Shown here: positions 22,546 to 33,400 of the stretch, in pieces
Position numbering within the stretch: the first letter of the stretch is position 1
Layout of the letters: every line of letters begins with the position of its first letter
Origin: Gnetum montanum
Lineage: Eukaryota > Streptophyta > Gnetopsida > Gnetales > Gnetaceae
Direction: 5' to 3'
Assembly (NCBI GenBank): GCA_015680685.1
Contig: MNCI01035710.1
Span: 124,065 to 159,418 of the forward strand
DNA: 35,354 nucleotides
Notes under the pieces: generated by a model
The model's input: the letters and a program-made list of their open reading frames with translations, nothing else
Database searches by the model: none
Told to the model about the DNA's origin: nothing
Position numbers and translations under genes: made by a program

Positions 22546-22665
22546 ATTTTTTAATACATGTTTTTTCCATGTTATAGGTAATATTTATCTCAAATACCCC
22601 TTGTAATTAAACTTGTAACTTATAAAGCTCAAGCCACATGCTCTAACCAAGTGACCAATGCCTTA
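22546..22665 (-). mobile_element. Possible tRNA-derived SINE relic
   Basis: The minus strand reads GGCATTGGTCACTTGGTTAG, then AGCATGTGGCTTG, which resembles a tRNA 5' half. An A-box-like TGGTCACTTGG lies at 22647-22657 and a weak B-box-like AGTTTAATTAC at 22603-22613, 33 bp apart as in tRNA promoters. There is no intact cloverleaf. The end is not clear; only about 120 bp can be suggested. Confidence 0.35.
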
Positions 22666-22853
22666 CTATCTTATACAATATAATAAAATTAATAAGAAAT
22701 GTAAGATTTCATCCATAGAGATATGAGAGATATTATGGACAAACTTTGTGCTCATTAGAGATCCTGTTAATCATGTCATAGGAAACTATAATGGGATGGT
22801 CATGATTCTCATCCACCTTTAGAATCTCATGAAGAAGAACTTGTAATGGTATG

Positions 22854-22898
22854 TGATGAGACATGATATGTTAGGAAACTTTGTTGATGCATTCCTAT
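22854..22898 (+). repeat. 5' LTR of C, first 45 bp
   Basis: Starts TGATGAG at 22854 and matches the beginning of D's LTR (CATATTATATGTTAGGAA-type block). It is cut by E at the CCTAT duplication 22894-22898. Confidence 0.75.
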
Positions 22899-23717
22899 TG
22901 ATGAGTGGCAAGGTAGCCCTACACTCAACCATATGAATACGAGCGTTTCACACATGATCTGGTCGAACTCCAAGGACTAAGTGCTTACACGTCCTAACGG
23001 AACACTTAAGGTTAATCAATCATTGTCTTCCCAAACTTGTATTGTCACGGTTGTATGGTTAAGTAAGCTTGAGGTATATGATTTTTATATCTTTTATATT
23101 TTTAATGTCTTATGCTAATAGGAAAAGGTGAAGAGAACTAAGTGACTAACTTTCATTAACTATTCACTAACTAAGTTCTAATTTTCCTAGCACCAGTATC
23201 CATTTCCACTTGCCGCACAACGTTGCTGGGATTACCAAACGCTACTCATTACTGGGTTACCAAGCATTACACACATGCTCGAAGTAGTCGTACTAAGTGC
23301 ACTTAACTAGGAGAGTCAAGGGTTGAGAGAGATTAATTCTCTAGGAAATCATTTAAACATTTAACAATAATTAATTACTATTTAGCTTACTCCATATGCT
23401 GCAAGGTTTATCAGAAAGTTCATCTTTATTAATGTACACAAATGTGTGCTCAGGTACAATTTGCTTGAATAAAGATCCATTCACTTTAAGACTCCTACTA
23501 CGGGCACATGGAAATTATTCTAACTCTGGAATGGTAAAACTGCAAGAGTTTAGCTAAGGGTCTAAGTCTAAGTGCCTAGAACAGGTAAAGCTACCTCTTA
23601 TTTATAGACATTGCAGCAAGTTGCGATATCACGTACGCAATATCGCGGGGGTGGATGCGATATCATGGATGCGATATCATCTACATGATATCAGATACGT
23701 GATATCATGACTCATCA
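22899..23717 (-). repeat. 3' LTR of element E (819 bp)
   Basis: On the plus strand it runs TGATGAG to CTCATCA. On its own strand it holds a six-unit GATATC array (23623-23710), TATAAATA (23599-23606), AATAAAGATC and two U5 repeat units. It is 21 bp longer than the 5' LTR: it has three extra GATATC units and lacks a short segment near 23220. Confidence 0.92.
23599..23710 (-). promoter_or_regulatory. U3 palindrome array and TATA of E 3' LTR
   Basis: Six ATATC-centred units (GCGATATCAC, then GCAATATCGC and decayed forms) lie between the LTR edge and TATAAATA. The 5' LTR has only three (29931-29976) with TATAAATG at 29908-29915. Confidence 0.6.
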
Positions 23718-23753
23718 TACCCCTATTATTAAATAAAAACTCGTCCTCGAGTT
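23718..23753 (-). other. PPT and conserved stem-loop of E
   Basis: On the minus strand, AACTCGAGGACGAGTT (23753-23738) and T-rich sequence precede AGGGGTA abutting the LTR. The stem-loop is identical to that of A. Confidence 0.7.
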
Positions 23754-25649
23754 CCTTACAAAATATTGGAAAGGTATGGGAGTATTGACTTGAATGATAC
23801 TAATGTTGAATGGGGTGACATGTGAATGGATCATCATTACAATACATGAAAAAATTAGTGTTCATGATAACAAGAGTGAACACTATACACATTTGACCTC
23901 TAGCCTTATTTGGTAGCTGAGAGAAAGAGAGAAAAGAAGAAGTCTGTTGCTGCTGATGCCAAGATTGTGCCTTCCATTGGTTATCCATAAGTGCACCATC
24001 AATCCTATTCCTTGCATAACTGCTCCAACACCAGTCCATTCTAAGTGTTTCCTCTAGATCCAATCCATTGTTGTATGATTGTCATCTGCACACACAACAC
24101 AGTCTTATATTAGCAAAGGTAAATGAATCACAATGCAATTGATACCTTGCCTTAGTGTAAGGTCTATTGGCTGAGTTGTGATATGCCTAATGCGGATGTT
24201 GGAGATATAACATTGGTGAATATCCAAGGTGTAGGGGTTAAGAGAAAATCAAAAAAATTGGACTAGTACCCCCATGACTAAGAGCGAACCTTTGGTAGCG
24301 ATAGAATGGAAAAAGATAAGGAATAAGAAAGATGGAGAAAAAGAAACAATGGAAACGTCGATGAAATGGATGTCAGAGATGAAAACGAACAAAATAAATT
24401 AACTGATACACCAAATAGGAATGCGCATGAGTCCTCCCCAAAGCAGGCTCATGCCCTTAATGCCCTAACAATCCTACATTCAAAGAGTCCCTAGGCTCTA
24501 GAAATGTCATCTAGAAACAAGAGTTAAAGTCTTAACCACAAAAATTTACCGAAAAAAAAATAATGCATCAACCAAAATATGGACTATTGATACAACTGAA
24601 AATGAGGTGAAAAATGGAGAAAGAACGATGGAAAGAAGAGAATGGAATGGAGTCTCAAGAATAAGGTGGTGTACCGCCCCTTATGTATTAATGGTTAATG
24701 TAACTTAGTAGATCTTATTCCAAATCCAGCCTCAAAAAATCCACATCGAGTGACTTCACATTAATACATTTGGCCAATCCATCCACTTGAACTAATGAGA
24801 ATTATTTCACCAAAAATTCACCACCATTTCAACAAAATGAGAAAGGAGAAAGTAGGGAGTGAGAAAGGGCCTTAGTTAGAGGGAACATGTTTGTTTAGTT
24901 CCATAACCAGTGCTTGTAGCCTAGATGATTATTTCATCTAAGGGGTGTGCTTTGAATTCTTACTTTTCACTTTTTTTCTTTATTTTTCTTTTCTTCTTTT
25001 TTATTTTTTTTATTTTTTTATTTTTTACGTGAGAACCACACCATGCAAAGACTTATTATTTTTATTAGCTCAGCTTCCCGATAATGGAGCAACGTCAGAA
25101 TGGTAAGGAAAAATCAAGAAGAAAGCATCCAAGCACCCAAGAGAATCGCTAGCACAAATGCATAAAATCCCCTTGAAGTCACACCCTTTTCAATCCTTGA
25201 GTCCTTCTTTAGTTTGAGAAATGCTCAGTCACCAATTCATTGATAGTTCTTATTATTGAAAGAAAGGGACTATATAGTTCCTATCCAAGAGAGACCATAT
25301 AAATTTATGGATGCATGGATGATGTGGACTCATTACCTATTATATCAAAAGAACCATACCGTAGTATCAACATTATAACTCAAAGGTAAAAACCAAACAT
25401 TAGCAACCAATAGAATATAGTTCATACCATCATCAAGAGCACTTTTTAGGTGACAAACCTAACAAAATAAGTGAACACACTAATAAACGAAAAAGTATGA
25501 ATAGTATTGTAAAACAAAAATGAGAAAAGTTAAAGAAATTTATAAAACAAAAATGTGTAAAAGGAACTAAGGGCCTTAATTGATTAGCAGACGTGGCCAT
25601 CTCCCCCATGACTGAGTTGAAAGGGGGAGATCTAAAATAATGCATGAGG
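23754..25649 (-). other. Long non-coding 3' region of E
   Basis: No recognisable pol or extra ORF. After the gag-protease end the minus strand passes CATGGGGGAGATGG (about 25599-25612) and then a T-rich stretch (25440-25570), the same order as GTGGGGGAAA plus T-rich in B. A second, very A-rich (minus strand) run lies at 24960-25030. The small ORF at 23800-24063 has no family features. Confidence 0.5.
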
Positions 25650-28600
25650 TCATCCTTTCTCTGATGTGTTATGTGCATTGATCGTTCTAGATTCATGGTA
25701 AGGTTTGGTTGGTTGCACATTGACTAGTAATCTTTTATCGAAGTGCTTGTTTGAAGTTTTTAAGAATTTCCAGCTTCCCCCTATTGATGTTTTCAGGTTA
25801 AGGGTTGGAAGTTGGAGACACTCTTGCTCCAGCGCATCTATGTCTTCGACGTGGGCACAAGTGGTTCCCCTAGTTAGTTCCATACATGTTGGTGAGTTGC
25901 TCTCTTGATTAGCTATCAACCACTGGGTGTCTTCTTGTTGTGTGGTTTCTACATGTAGGCACTTTTGTATGTCAATTTCTTGGGCACACCGGTTGCATGT
26001 AGACAATGTTGAACATTCCTGTACATAATCACACCCTGTATCACTATATGTAATGCATGGAACTTTCTTCTTCTCGATCTTTCCAAAAGTATTTTCCTTA
26101 GATATTTCCAGGGAAATACCATGAATTCCTAGGCATGCGTTTATGGTACTTAGCCATGCCCTTCCCATTATTATTGGGAAGTCTCCTTTGTCATTGTTTA
26201 CTTGTATCACTAGGAAATTAGCTAGGAATGACCACCCACACACAGTGGTAACGATGTCCTCCACTAGTCCCAAGGGAACAGTGATGGACTGGTCATCTAG
26301 TTCTAAGTGAATATTGCTCTTCTTTAGTGGAGGTAGGTTCTAGGCTTTATACATCTCTTGTGATATTAAGTTGACTCCGAAACCTAAGTCCAAAAGAGAT
26401 TTACAAGGTTCATTCCCAGTGCCTTGGAGATAGATTAAAGGACTTCCAAGATCAGAGAATATTCTAGGAAGGTGGCCCTCCTGAATCCAGTTAGTGATGG
26501 CATGTGTTAACATAACCGTATGCATTGAGCTCTATTTTTGGTTTGAAGGGAGCTCTGAAGCCTTATTTGTTGGAGAAGCAGTCAGAGACTCAACTGCTTG
26601 TGGTTGTGAGAGCTTGGTTGGATTGTTGATTCTAAAGAAAGGTCTTCTCTTTGTACAATTGTCAAAACCAGCAGTAGGTTGAAGGTTCATAGCTCTTGTA
26701 GCATTGCATTGTTCCAATTGAGTGGAGAGTTCCCCTTGCATTGTTGGAGTAAGTGGTAATGGAGCTATCGGTGTGAGAGTTGCGGATGGGTTTGGAGGAT
26801 GGTATGTTTATGGGTTTTCTCTCCCACAAGAAGGAGTCCTATAATACTCCCAAGCTTGGTAGTGATGTTGTGGTGTCACGTGACTGACAGAGTCACATGA
26901 AGAGATTGGCTACTACATGTAGTAGCCATATGGGTCTGGTTGCTAGTAAGGGTATTTTTGCCTTGGTGGCATCCTGCATGATTGTGGGTATTGCCACTAT
27001 TGGTGTTACTCAATAGGTTGTGGTAGAGTTCCACTTGGATAATATGTTAAAGATTTGTGGAACTGCCTTGGGTTACCCTGGGGATAAGGTAACCATTGGC
27101 TTGCCGTTTGTTAAGTCATGGGTTAAGTGCATACATCCCAGACTCTTGTAGATGTGAGATTACTAGGCAACATCCCTTAATATGGTTGTATTGGCATATC
27201 TCACATCCACGATCATTGTCCGTATCATAATCCAAAACCTCTTTGGTGATGGCCATTTTACCCTTACCTTTGTTACATGCATTGCCATGTCCCTCTTTTT
27301 CTTTTTGTCATGGTCACTACCTCGCTCCTTAGACTCCTTTATAATTTTGAGAATAGTTTCAAATCTACTATCTAGGGATTCCCACATTTGGTCTACCTTT
27401 GTTGACACTTCTGTTGTCAATTTTTCGAGTGGCTAGGTTTTCCTATTCACCATCTCTTCGAGTGGTGACTCTTCCTCCTCCTCACAAAATCTCACTCCTC
27501 TTTTTCGGAGGGAAGGGTGTCAGTTGTACTCTTTTGCACTTTCTCTCTTACATAGCTCCCCTTCTTCCTTAGCTACTTGCTCTAGCAATCTATGGAACTG
27601 ATGGGACCTAAGCTCTAATAATCTCCTTTTGGCATATTTTCCAAGGTTCTCCTGGATTTTCTTTCATAGGTTGGACACCCAGGACGTAGTTGATCCGGTT
27701 GTGTGTAACCATGGCCTAGGCAATGATGTAACATTGCATAATAATGGTCCATGGCAACATCCAAGGGTTTTTGATTTCCTTGCTTCCATCCTTGGATTTT
27801 CTTTCATAGGTTGGACACCCAGGAGTACATTTGATACTTATCATTAAACAGTTCTATCATTTTACTCCACCTTCGAATGGATTCTTATTCTAAGGACCGG
27901 TACCGGCTTTCTGCTTCTTTTACTAGTGTCCTTGGGAACAACTTTAGTTTTTTCCATTCATTCTTGATGTTTTTCAAGGCACATGCATCATGAAATGCTT
28001 GTAGGTAATTTTGAGGATCATCATTGTATCCCCCCTCAAATTGTGGGATGTTATTCATGTCTATCCTCTTGATCCTGCTATCTTTTTGGTGCCTTGTGGG
28101 AATTCTTACGGCCTCTATGATATCTAACATACCTTAGGTTGCAAGTAGGGGTTCTTCATGGTCATTTCATTCATAGAATCTATGATTTCTACATATTTTC
28201 CTAATCTCCCTTCATCCATGCCATGATTCTCTAGAGTGTCCTCGTCCTTGTTCTTGACTCTCTCGTCGAGGTTTCTCACTCTGTTTACCTTTATCCTCCC
28301 GGTTAGGTTTGTTATGACTACATCCTGACACTGAAGGGATAGGTGAATGTGATGATGAAGGTGAAGAAGAAGGAGAACCATCTCCATGATGATGTTTCCT
28401 ACCTTCTCTTTAGTGGTCTCAGTCCCGATTGTGATTATGATCAAACTTCTTGTCCTTATGATATGTTTGTGTTCCCTCATTGAACACTTGGTGTTCGTGG
28501 GGATCAGAACTAGGGTTGTAAACCATGAAGTGAAGGTTATGATACACCACATCCTAACCATCATTAGGAGGGGCAACATCATTTGGTGGGGAACTTGTTG

Positions 28601-28690
28601 AAGCAGGTTCACCATCCTCGATTTCTCTCAAGACATGTGGAGCATTATGGGGTCATTTACCCTTCAACAATGTATGATATCTCTCCTATT
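25650..28690 (-). pseudogene. Gag-protease polyprotein of element E
   Basis: Minus strand, from about 28690. A Pro/Ser/His-rich N-part (GEPASTSSPPND, then HHHGDGSPSSSPSSS) leads to the EEPLLAT motif and a capsid domain at 28130-27885 (NIPQFEGGYNDDPQNYLQAF, DACAL, WKKLKLFPRTL). The knuckle C-EI-C-QYN-H-IKGC-C lies at 27205-27167. From 26741 to 25650 one frame with two stops holds an aspartic protease: LLDLGFGVNLIS (active site Asp at 26390), GLVEDIV, FPIIMGRAWLSTINA. DLG rather than DTG is usual in plant Ty3/gypsy proteases. A tail with EDTQWL (25931-25917) and HVE/CMEL-type repeats ends at 25650. Stops, frameshifts and a local duplication make it dead. Protease would cut Gag during particle maturation. 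Confidence 0.8.
27653..27824 (-). repeat. Local duplication inside gag of E
   Basis: A 32-bp stretch starting TGGATTTTCTTTCATAGGTT is repeated exactly at 27653-27684 and 27793-27824 (offset 140). It encodes the VSNL-region that occurs once in B (GTGTCCAACCTGAG near 4262), so one copy is extra and shifts the frame. Confidence 0.75.
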
Positions 28691-29166
28691 GCAAGTCCCT
28701 TTGACATTTCACTTCATGGAATGGTAGTCCCTTGTGTCATGGTCACATGCAATGTACTCTGTGTACAACTGCAACATGCCTATTCATGCGAGAGAACGAA
28801 GGAGCACGTTAGGGACTGCTCGGTCTGGAGGCAACACTATGTTACCCTGCAAGTCTCTCCAACAGATTTGTTCATATTGATGGATAATAAAGCTAAATTC
28901 AGGTACATACTCATCATGATGAATATATATCACATGGAACTGTTGAGGAACTATCGGATCTTGGTTACATGTGTTGTGCCGTCAACTGTCTCTTGTGTTA
29001 GTCCTAGGTGGTGAAATGCTTTTATGTGGAGAAGAATACATTTTTTCCTATTCGGTGTGCTATTTACCGTTGTCTTATCTTTTCTTGATTAAGCCTAAGG
29101 GTTCATTCTAGCTTCCCAATGATATGGATGATTTCCTATGTTCTATGTAGCGCACAAACAACTAAG
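28691..29166 (-). other. 5' leader of E
   Basis: Lies between PBS and gag. The plus-strand ORF at 28583-29014 has no recognisable content and runs against the element's sense. A packaging signal would be expected here but cannot be identified. Confidence 0.4.
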
Positions 29167-29184
29167 TCCTTGGCAATGGTGCTA
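29167..29184 (-). other. Primer binding site of E, tRNA-Asp type
   Basis: Minus strand TAGCACCATTGCCAAGGA, one base from the LTR. 13 of 18 bases match TGGCGCCGTTGCCGGGGA; all five differences are G-to-A. Confidence 0.75.
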
Positions 29185-29185
29185 A

Positions 29186-29983
29186 TGATGAGTGGCGAGG
29201 TACCCCTACACTCAATCATATGAATATGAGTGTTTCATGAGCAATCCGGTCAAACTCCAAGGACTAAGTGCTTATGCACCCTAATGGAATACTTAAGGTT
29301 AATCAATTGCTGTCTTCCAAAACTTACTTGTATTGTCACAGTTGTACGGTTAAGTAAGCTTGAGGTATATGATTTTTATATCTTTTATCTTTTTAATGTC
29401 TTATGCTAATAAGGGAAGGTGAAGAGAACTAAGTGACTAACTTTCATTAACTATTCACTAACTAAGTTCTAATTGTCCTAGAACCAGTATCCATTCCCAC
29501 TTGCCACACACACCTTGAACTAGTGCAATGCTGCTAGGATTGCCAAACGCTACTCATTACTAGGTTACCAAGCATTACATACATGCTCGAAGCAATCTTA
29601 CTGAGTGCACTTAAATAGAAGAGTCAAGGGTTGAGAGAGATTAATTATCTAGGAAAGTATTTAAATATTTAACAATAATTAATTACTATTTATCTTAGTC
29701 CATATGCTACAATGTTTATCAGAAAGTTCATCTTTATTGCCGTACACAAATGTGTGCTTAGGTACAATTTGCTCGAATAAAGATCCATTCCCTTTAAGAC
29801 TTCTACTGTGGGCACATGGAAATTATTCTAACTCTAGAATGGTAAAACTACAAGATTTTAGCTAAGGGTCTAATTCTAAGTGCCTAGAATAGGGAAAGTC
29901 ACCTCTCATTTATAAACATTGCAACGGGCTGCGATATCACGTACGCGATATCGCAGGGGCAGATGCGATATCGCAGCTCATCA
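29186..29983 (-). repeat. 5' LTR of element E (798 bp)
   Basis: TGATGAG at 29186 and CTCATCA ending 29983 on the plus strand. It aligns along its length with the 3' LTR, has three GATATC units (29931-29976) and is followed by the CCTAT duplication 29984-29988. Confidence 0.92.
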
Positions 29984-30893
29984 CCTATCAATGCATCTTA
30001 GATGCATTGTCACATATGTGTGGATGCATTAATAGGCAATGTATCTTAGATGCATTGACATATCTTCATTGATGCATCCATGTCAATGTAGTTAAATGTG
30101 TTAATGCATCCCTGTTGATGCAATCCCTATATTTGCCTATAAATATGCAAGCACTTCTTGTGTATTTAGCACTATTCGGTTAGTATTGTAGCTAGACTCC
30201 TATAGTTTTATTTTGTAATCTTAGCAAATAGTTAATGAGTGCCTACATTGTGGATTTTAGTTAGTTCAATAGCATCTTATTTGAGTGCCATTGTACCTAG
30301 ACACATTTCATGGATGACAATAAGATTGAGATTGATTCATGTTCATTACAACACTTTGACTTATAATAGATTTACTTTCAATGCAATTTACTTTTGATGT
30401 ACATAGTTAATCTTTACATTTCCATGCATGTTAATCAATCAATAGAATGAGCATGACCATTTTTGAGCATAAACATGTATTTTCTTGGTAATGTCAGTAG
30501 CATTATTGCTTAGTTTACCTAGTAGCTTACTACTTGGTAATCCTAGTAGTGGGTATGTGAGTTCAGGACATGTACGACAAGTTAGGAATGGATACTCATA
30601 ATTGTTAGAATAGTTTAGGATTTATCTTCTTGGTCTTAATTAGTTTAAATAATTAATTTTCATACTTTCATATAATTTAGCCTTATCTAAACAACATCAA
30701 TAATCCTATGCCTTACGTTGAACTAAAGCATACGTAATGAAACTACCACTAGTCTAAGTGAGAAGATAGCAACTTATGATCAATGCTTAACAATCTAGAT
30801 ACCACACTAGTTCTATCCATAGAATTCAACTAGATTGTACATGAATGCTTATGATTAATATGGTTGGATGTAGGGGGAACCTACTACTTATCA
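29984..30893 (+). repeat. 5' LTR of C, remaining 910 bp
   Basis: Continues C's LTR after the E insertion. It contains an ATGCATC palindrome array (29989-30122), TATAAATA at 30138-30145, GTAGCTAGACTCCTATAG as in D, U5 repeat units about 30480-30555, and ends TTATCA at 30893 before the PBS. Confidence 0.85.
29989..30145 (+). promoter_or_regulatory. U3 of C: ATGCAT palindrome array plus TATA box
   Basis: GATGCATY-type words recur about seven times (with one more left of the E insertion at 22886-22893), ending shortly before TATAAATA. They stand where A, B and E have GATATC palindromes. Confidence 0.55.
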
Positions 30894-30894
30894 T

Positions 30895-30912
30895 TGGCAT
30901 TGTTGCGTAGGA
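30895..30912 (+). other. Primer binding site of C, tRNA-Asp type
   Basis: TGGCATTGTTGCGTAGGA lies one base after the LTR; 12 of 18 match the tRNA-Asp site. Confidence 0.7.
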
Positions 30913-31025
30913 TCATGCTAGTTATCTAGATTAGTTATATTATAAATGATTGTTGTTAAAGTATTAACAATTTAAGTCATACATATTATCAAATAAAAAA
31001 ATGTATTTTTCACATAAGACCAATA

Positions 31026-33400
31026 ATGCATCACATGATGATAACACTAGTAGGAGAAATGGTAGGATCTATATTGAAGAGAATTAGAGTGAACTACTAC
31101 AAGTAGGGATCTCATATGCTCATCTCAACCCTTATTATATTAAAGGAGTATGTTCAATTGTTGTAGATAATTCTAGAGGGGATAGAGAAAGTTACAAAAC
31201 AAGAAGGGCCTCAAGGCCTAGTACCTTCTCCAAATATAGAGAGATAAATCAAGGGATCATAGGAGGAGATATAGGAGCCATGGTCATGCTTCCAGTTCAC
31301 CATCTTCTTCTTCCTTTTCAACATATAGTTTTGATAAGGATGAACATAGGTACAGAGATAAAGATACACTAAGGGGTAAAGATGAAGAGAGAAATAGAAT
31401 GCAAAGGCAAGATGAATGACATCAAAGTAAGAATAGATGTGATAATAATTATTAGAAAAATAGAAATAGAGATGATCACCATGACATGTTTGATGAAGAT
31501 GAACCCTCATTGGCTACTAGGAGCATGATACAAATTTAGAAGGTAGTTCAAATACCTCATAGGCATTAAAGAAAAAGCCACATAAAATGTCTTGATACGA
31601 ATAAAATTTCTAAATTTAAGGGAGGCTATAATTCTAATCTCCTACATCAATTACAAGTCTTCCATAATTCCTTCACCTTAAAAAACATTGAAAGGAGGTG
31701 GAAAACACTTAAGATCTTTCCTATGATAGTAATAGAATAAGCTAGAACTTGTTATAGATGATTGAAACCAAATTCAATCCATTAGTGGTCCAAAATGCTT
31801 AAGATCTTTAACAAAAATTACCAAACCTATGAAAGAGTATTCAATCTAAGAAAACAAATCCAAGGGTGGAAGTAAGGAGACCATCAATCCTTAGATGTAG
31901 CCTTGGATAGATACCATTCTCTACAACATAAATGTCCAAGACATGGTTTTTATGAAAAGAGAAGCTTCTCTACATCATATATGGGCTTCATAACAAATGA
32001 GGGAGACCCTTGGGATCTATGCCCAAGGAAAATTATCAAAACTAAGAGCACATTAGATACAAAGGCTAGTTGAATAGGTGGAAAAAGAATGAGGAGAACT
32101 TTGTAAAAGGGAGAGTGTAGAGAAATATAACTAGGATCTTACTCTTCAAGAAAAATATGCAGCTCTTGATGAGTTGATCTCACATAAAACCTTCCTAATA
32201 CAAAATTCTATCACTAAGATTGAAGTAAGGGTAAATAAGATGTGGAAGTTGATGAATGAAAAGTCACAACTAACTTAAAAATCATAGAGGATAGGGTAAA
32301 GAAAAAAGGATTAAGTGATCAAAATAAGAAGAGGAAAAAAACCAAAAGAAAGAAAGAAAGAAAGTAAGAACACTTATCAACAAAAAGGGAAGATAGTTGT
32401 AGTAGAAGAGGTTACAAACTCATAGAAGATGATGGATATAACATTTGCTAATATAAACATCAAAAGGGCTATTTTCTAGTTATGTTACATCTACCAGAGT
32501 TTGGAGCTTTTGCTTTGAATCCTAGGTTAGTAGAAAAAATAATTCCTTGGAGATTGCCTTACCCACAAGGTAATATATAGATAATCCTATAACCAATAGT
32601 ACTATCCTAGTGGGACTTCTTATCAACCTTAAGACTACTATAAACCATAATGGAAAAACTCACAATCATGGGGGATGCCATCAATAAAGTAGCAATAACC
32701 CTATTTCTAGCTAGATCCTTATGGATACCATGTTCAACAACCTATTTCTCCAAATGGTTCTACTTCCCTACCTCAAATCACTACTACTACGCTCCTGATT
32801 ATCTTTAGCCCACAACATCTTGTATGGGATCACCATCTTGTATCTCTTATCATTCATCACATCCTCAATACTATGTCACCACCAATAATGTAGGAAGAAT
32901 TGACACCACAAACTTAATAGAAGAATGCCACTTGTGCTGTGAACATTCAAGTGAATGATAATGTTAGTAGATCTTAGCAAAATTCTTAGAAATTTCCTTT
33001 CTTTAGAATAGTTTTCACAATGTAAATAAAACTAGTAGACCTATGAGCTCATCAAAACTACCATAAGGAAAATTTGGTATAATTTTCTTACTCACAAAAT
33101 AATGTCTCCTAATCCTATGCCAAAGAAAACAATCATTACCACTCCAACACAAAACATAAAAGATGAATCTATCATTGTGGAGAGATAAAAAATTCCATGG
33201 ATTAATAATAATAATAAAGGATGCAATTGTAAGCTAAAAGTTCAAAGTATTAACATAATCCCTATACCAACCCATAACAAAGTAAAGAAACAAGTGTGTA
33301 TGCAAAACCAAGTCCACATAGTAGCCACTAAATCAAAAGATACTCAATGGCTCAAGAATCAAAATACCAAACCGTTCAAGGGATGCATGGAAACAACCAA
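31026..33400 (+). pseudogene. Degenerate gag of element C
   Basis: Aligns with B's gag from the leader ATG on, but more decayed. Landmarks: EPSLATRSMIQI (about 31503), then the capsid region with FKGGY..-type start (31610), LQVFHN and WKTLKIFPMIV (to 31740), CIRWLKPNSIH-like text (31760) and the knuckle relic at 32445-32480 (C, later H and KGY). After it comes LHLPEFGAFALNPRLVEK and IPWRLPYPQGN (32490-32575), and the KDTQWL tail motif near 33339-33353. No protease is visible. Numerous stops and frameshifts. Some short tandem GAAA units (32347-32365) lie within it. The end is approximate. Confidence 0.65.

Larger units (their letters stand above)
22899..29983 (-). mobile_element. Element E: complete nested LTR retrotransposon with gag-protease, 7085 bp
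   Basis: It has two LTRs (3' copy 22899-23717, 5' copy 29186-29983), a PBS at 29167-29184, gag and aspartic protease relics (28690-25650), a PPT beside 23718, and a perfect CCTAT duplication (22894-22898 and 29984-29988). It lies inside C's 5' LTR in opposite orientation. The 1.9 kb between the protease and the 3' LTR contains no reverse transcriptase or integrase, so E is a gag-protease, non-autonomous element. The two LTRs differ at roughly one base in ten over their first 330 bp by eye, so E is not recent. Confidence 0.9.

Noticed and set aside
22603-22657. Functional tRNA gene
   Set aside because: The A and B boxes are weak and no cloverleaf or CCA-side stem can be drawn; kept only as a SINE candidate.
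26376-26390. DLG in place of DTG as a dead protease site in E
   Set aside because: DLG is the usual form in many plant Ty3/gypsy proteases, so it is not evidence of damage; the stops are.
28583-29014. 143-residue plus-strand ORF
   Set aside because: Runs antisense through E's leader and gag start; no recognisable domain.
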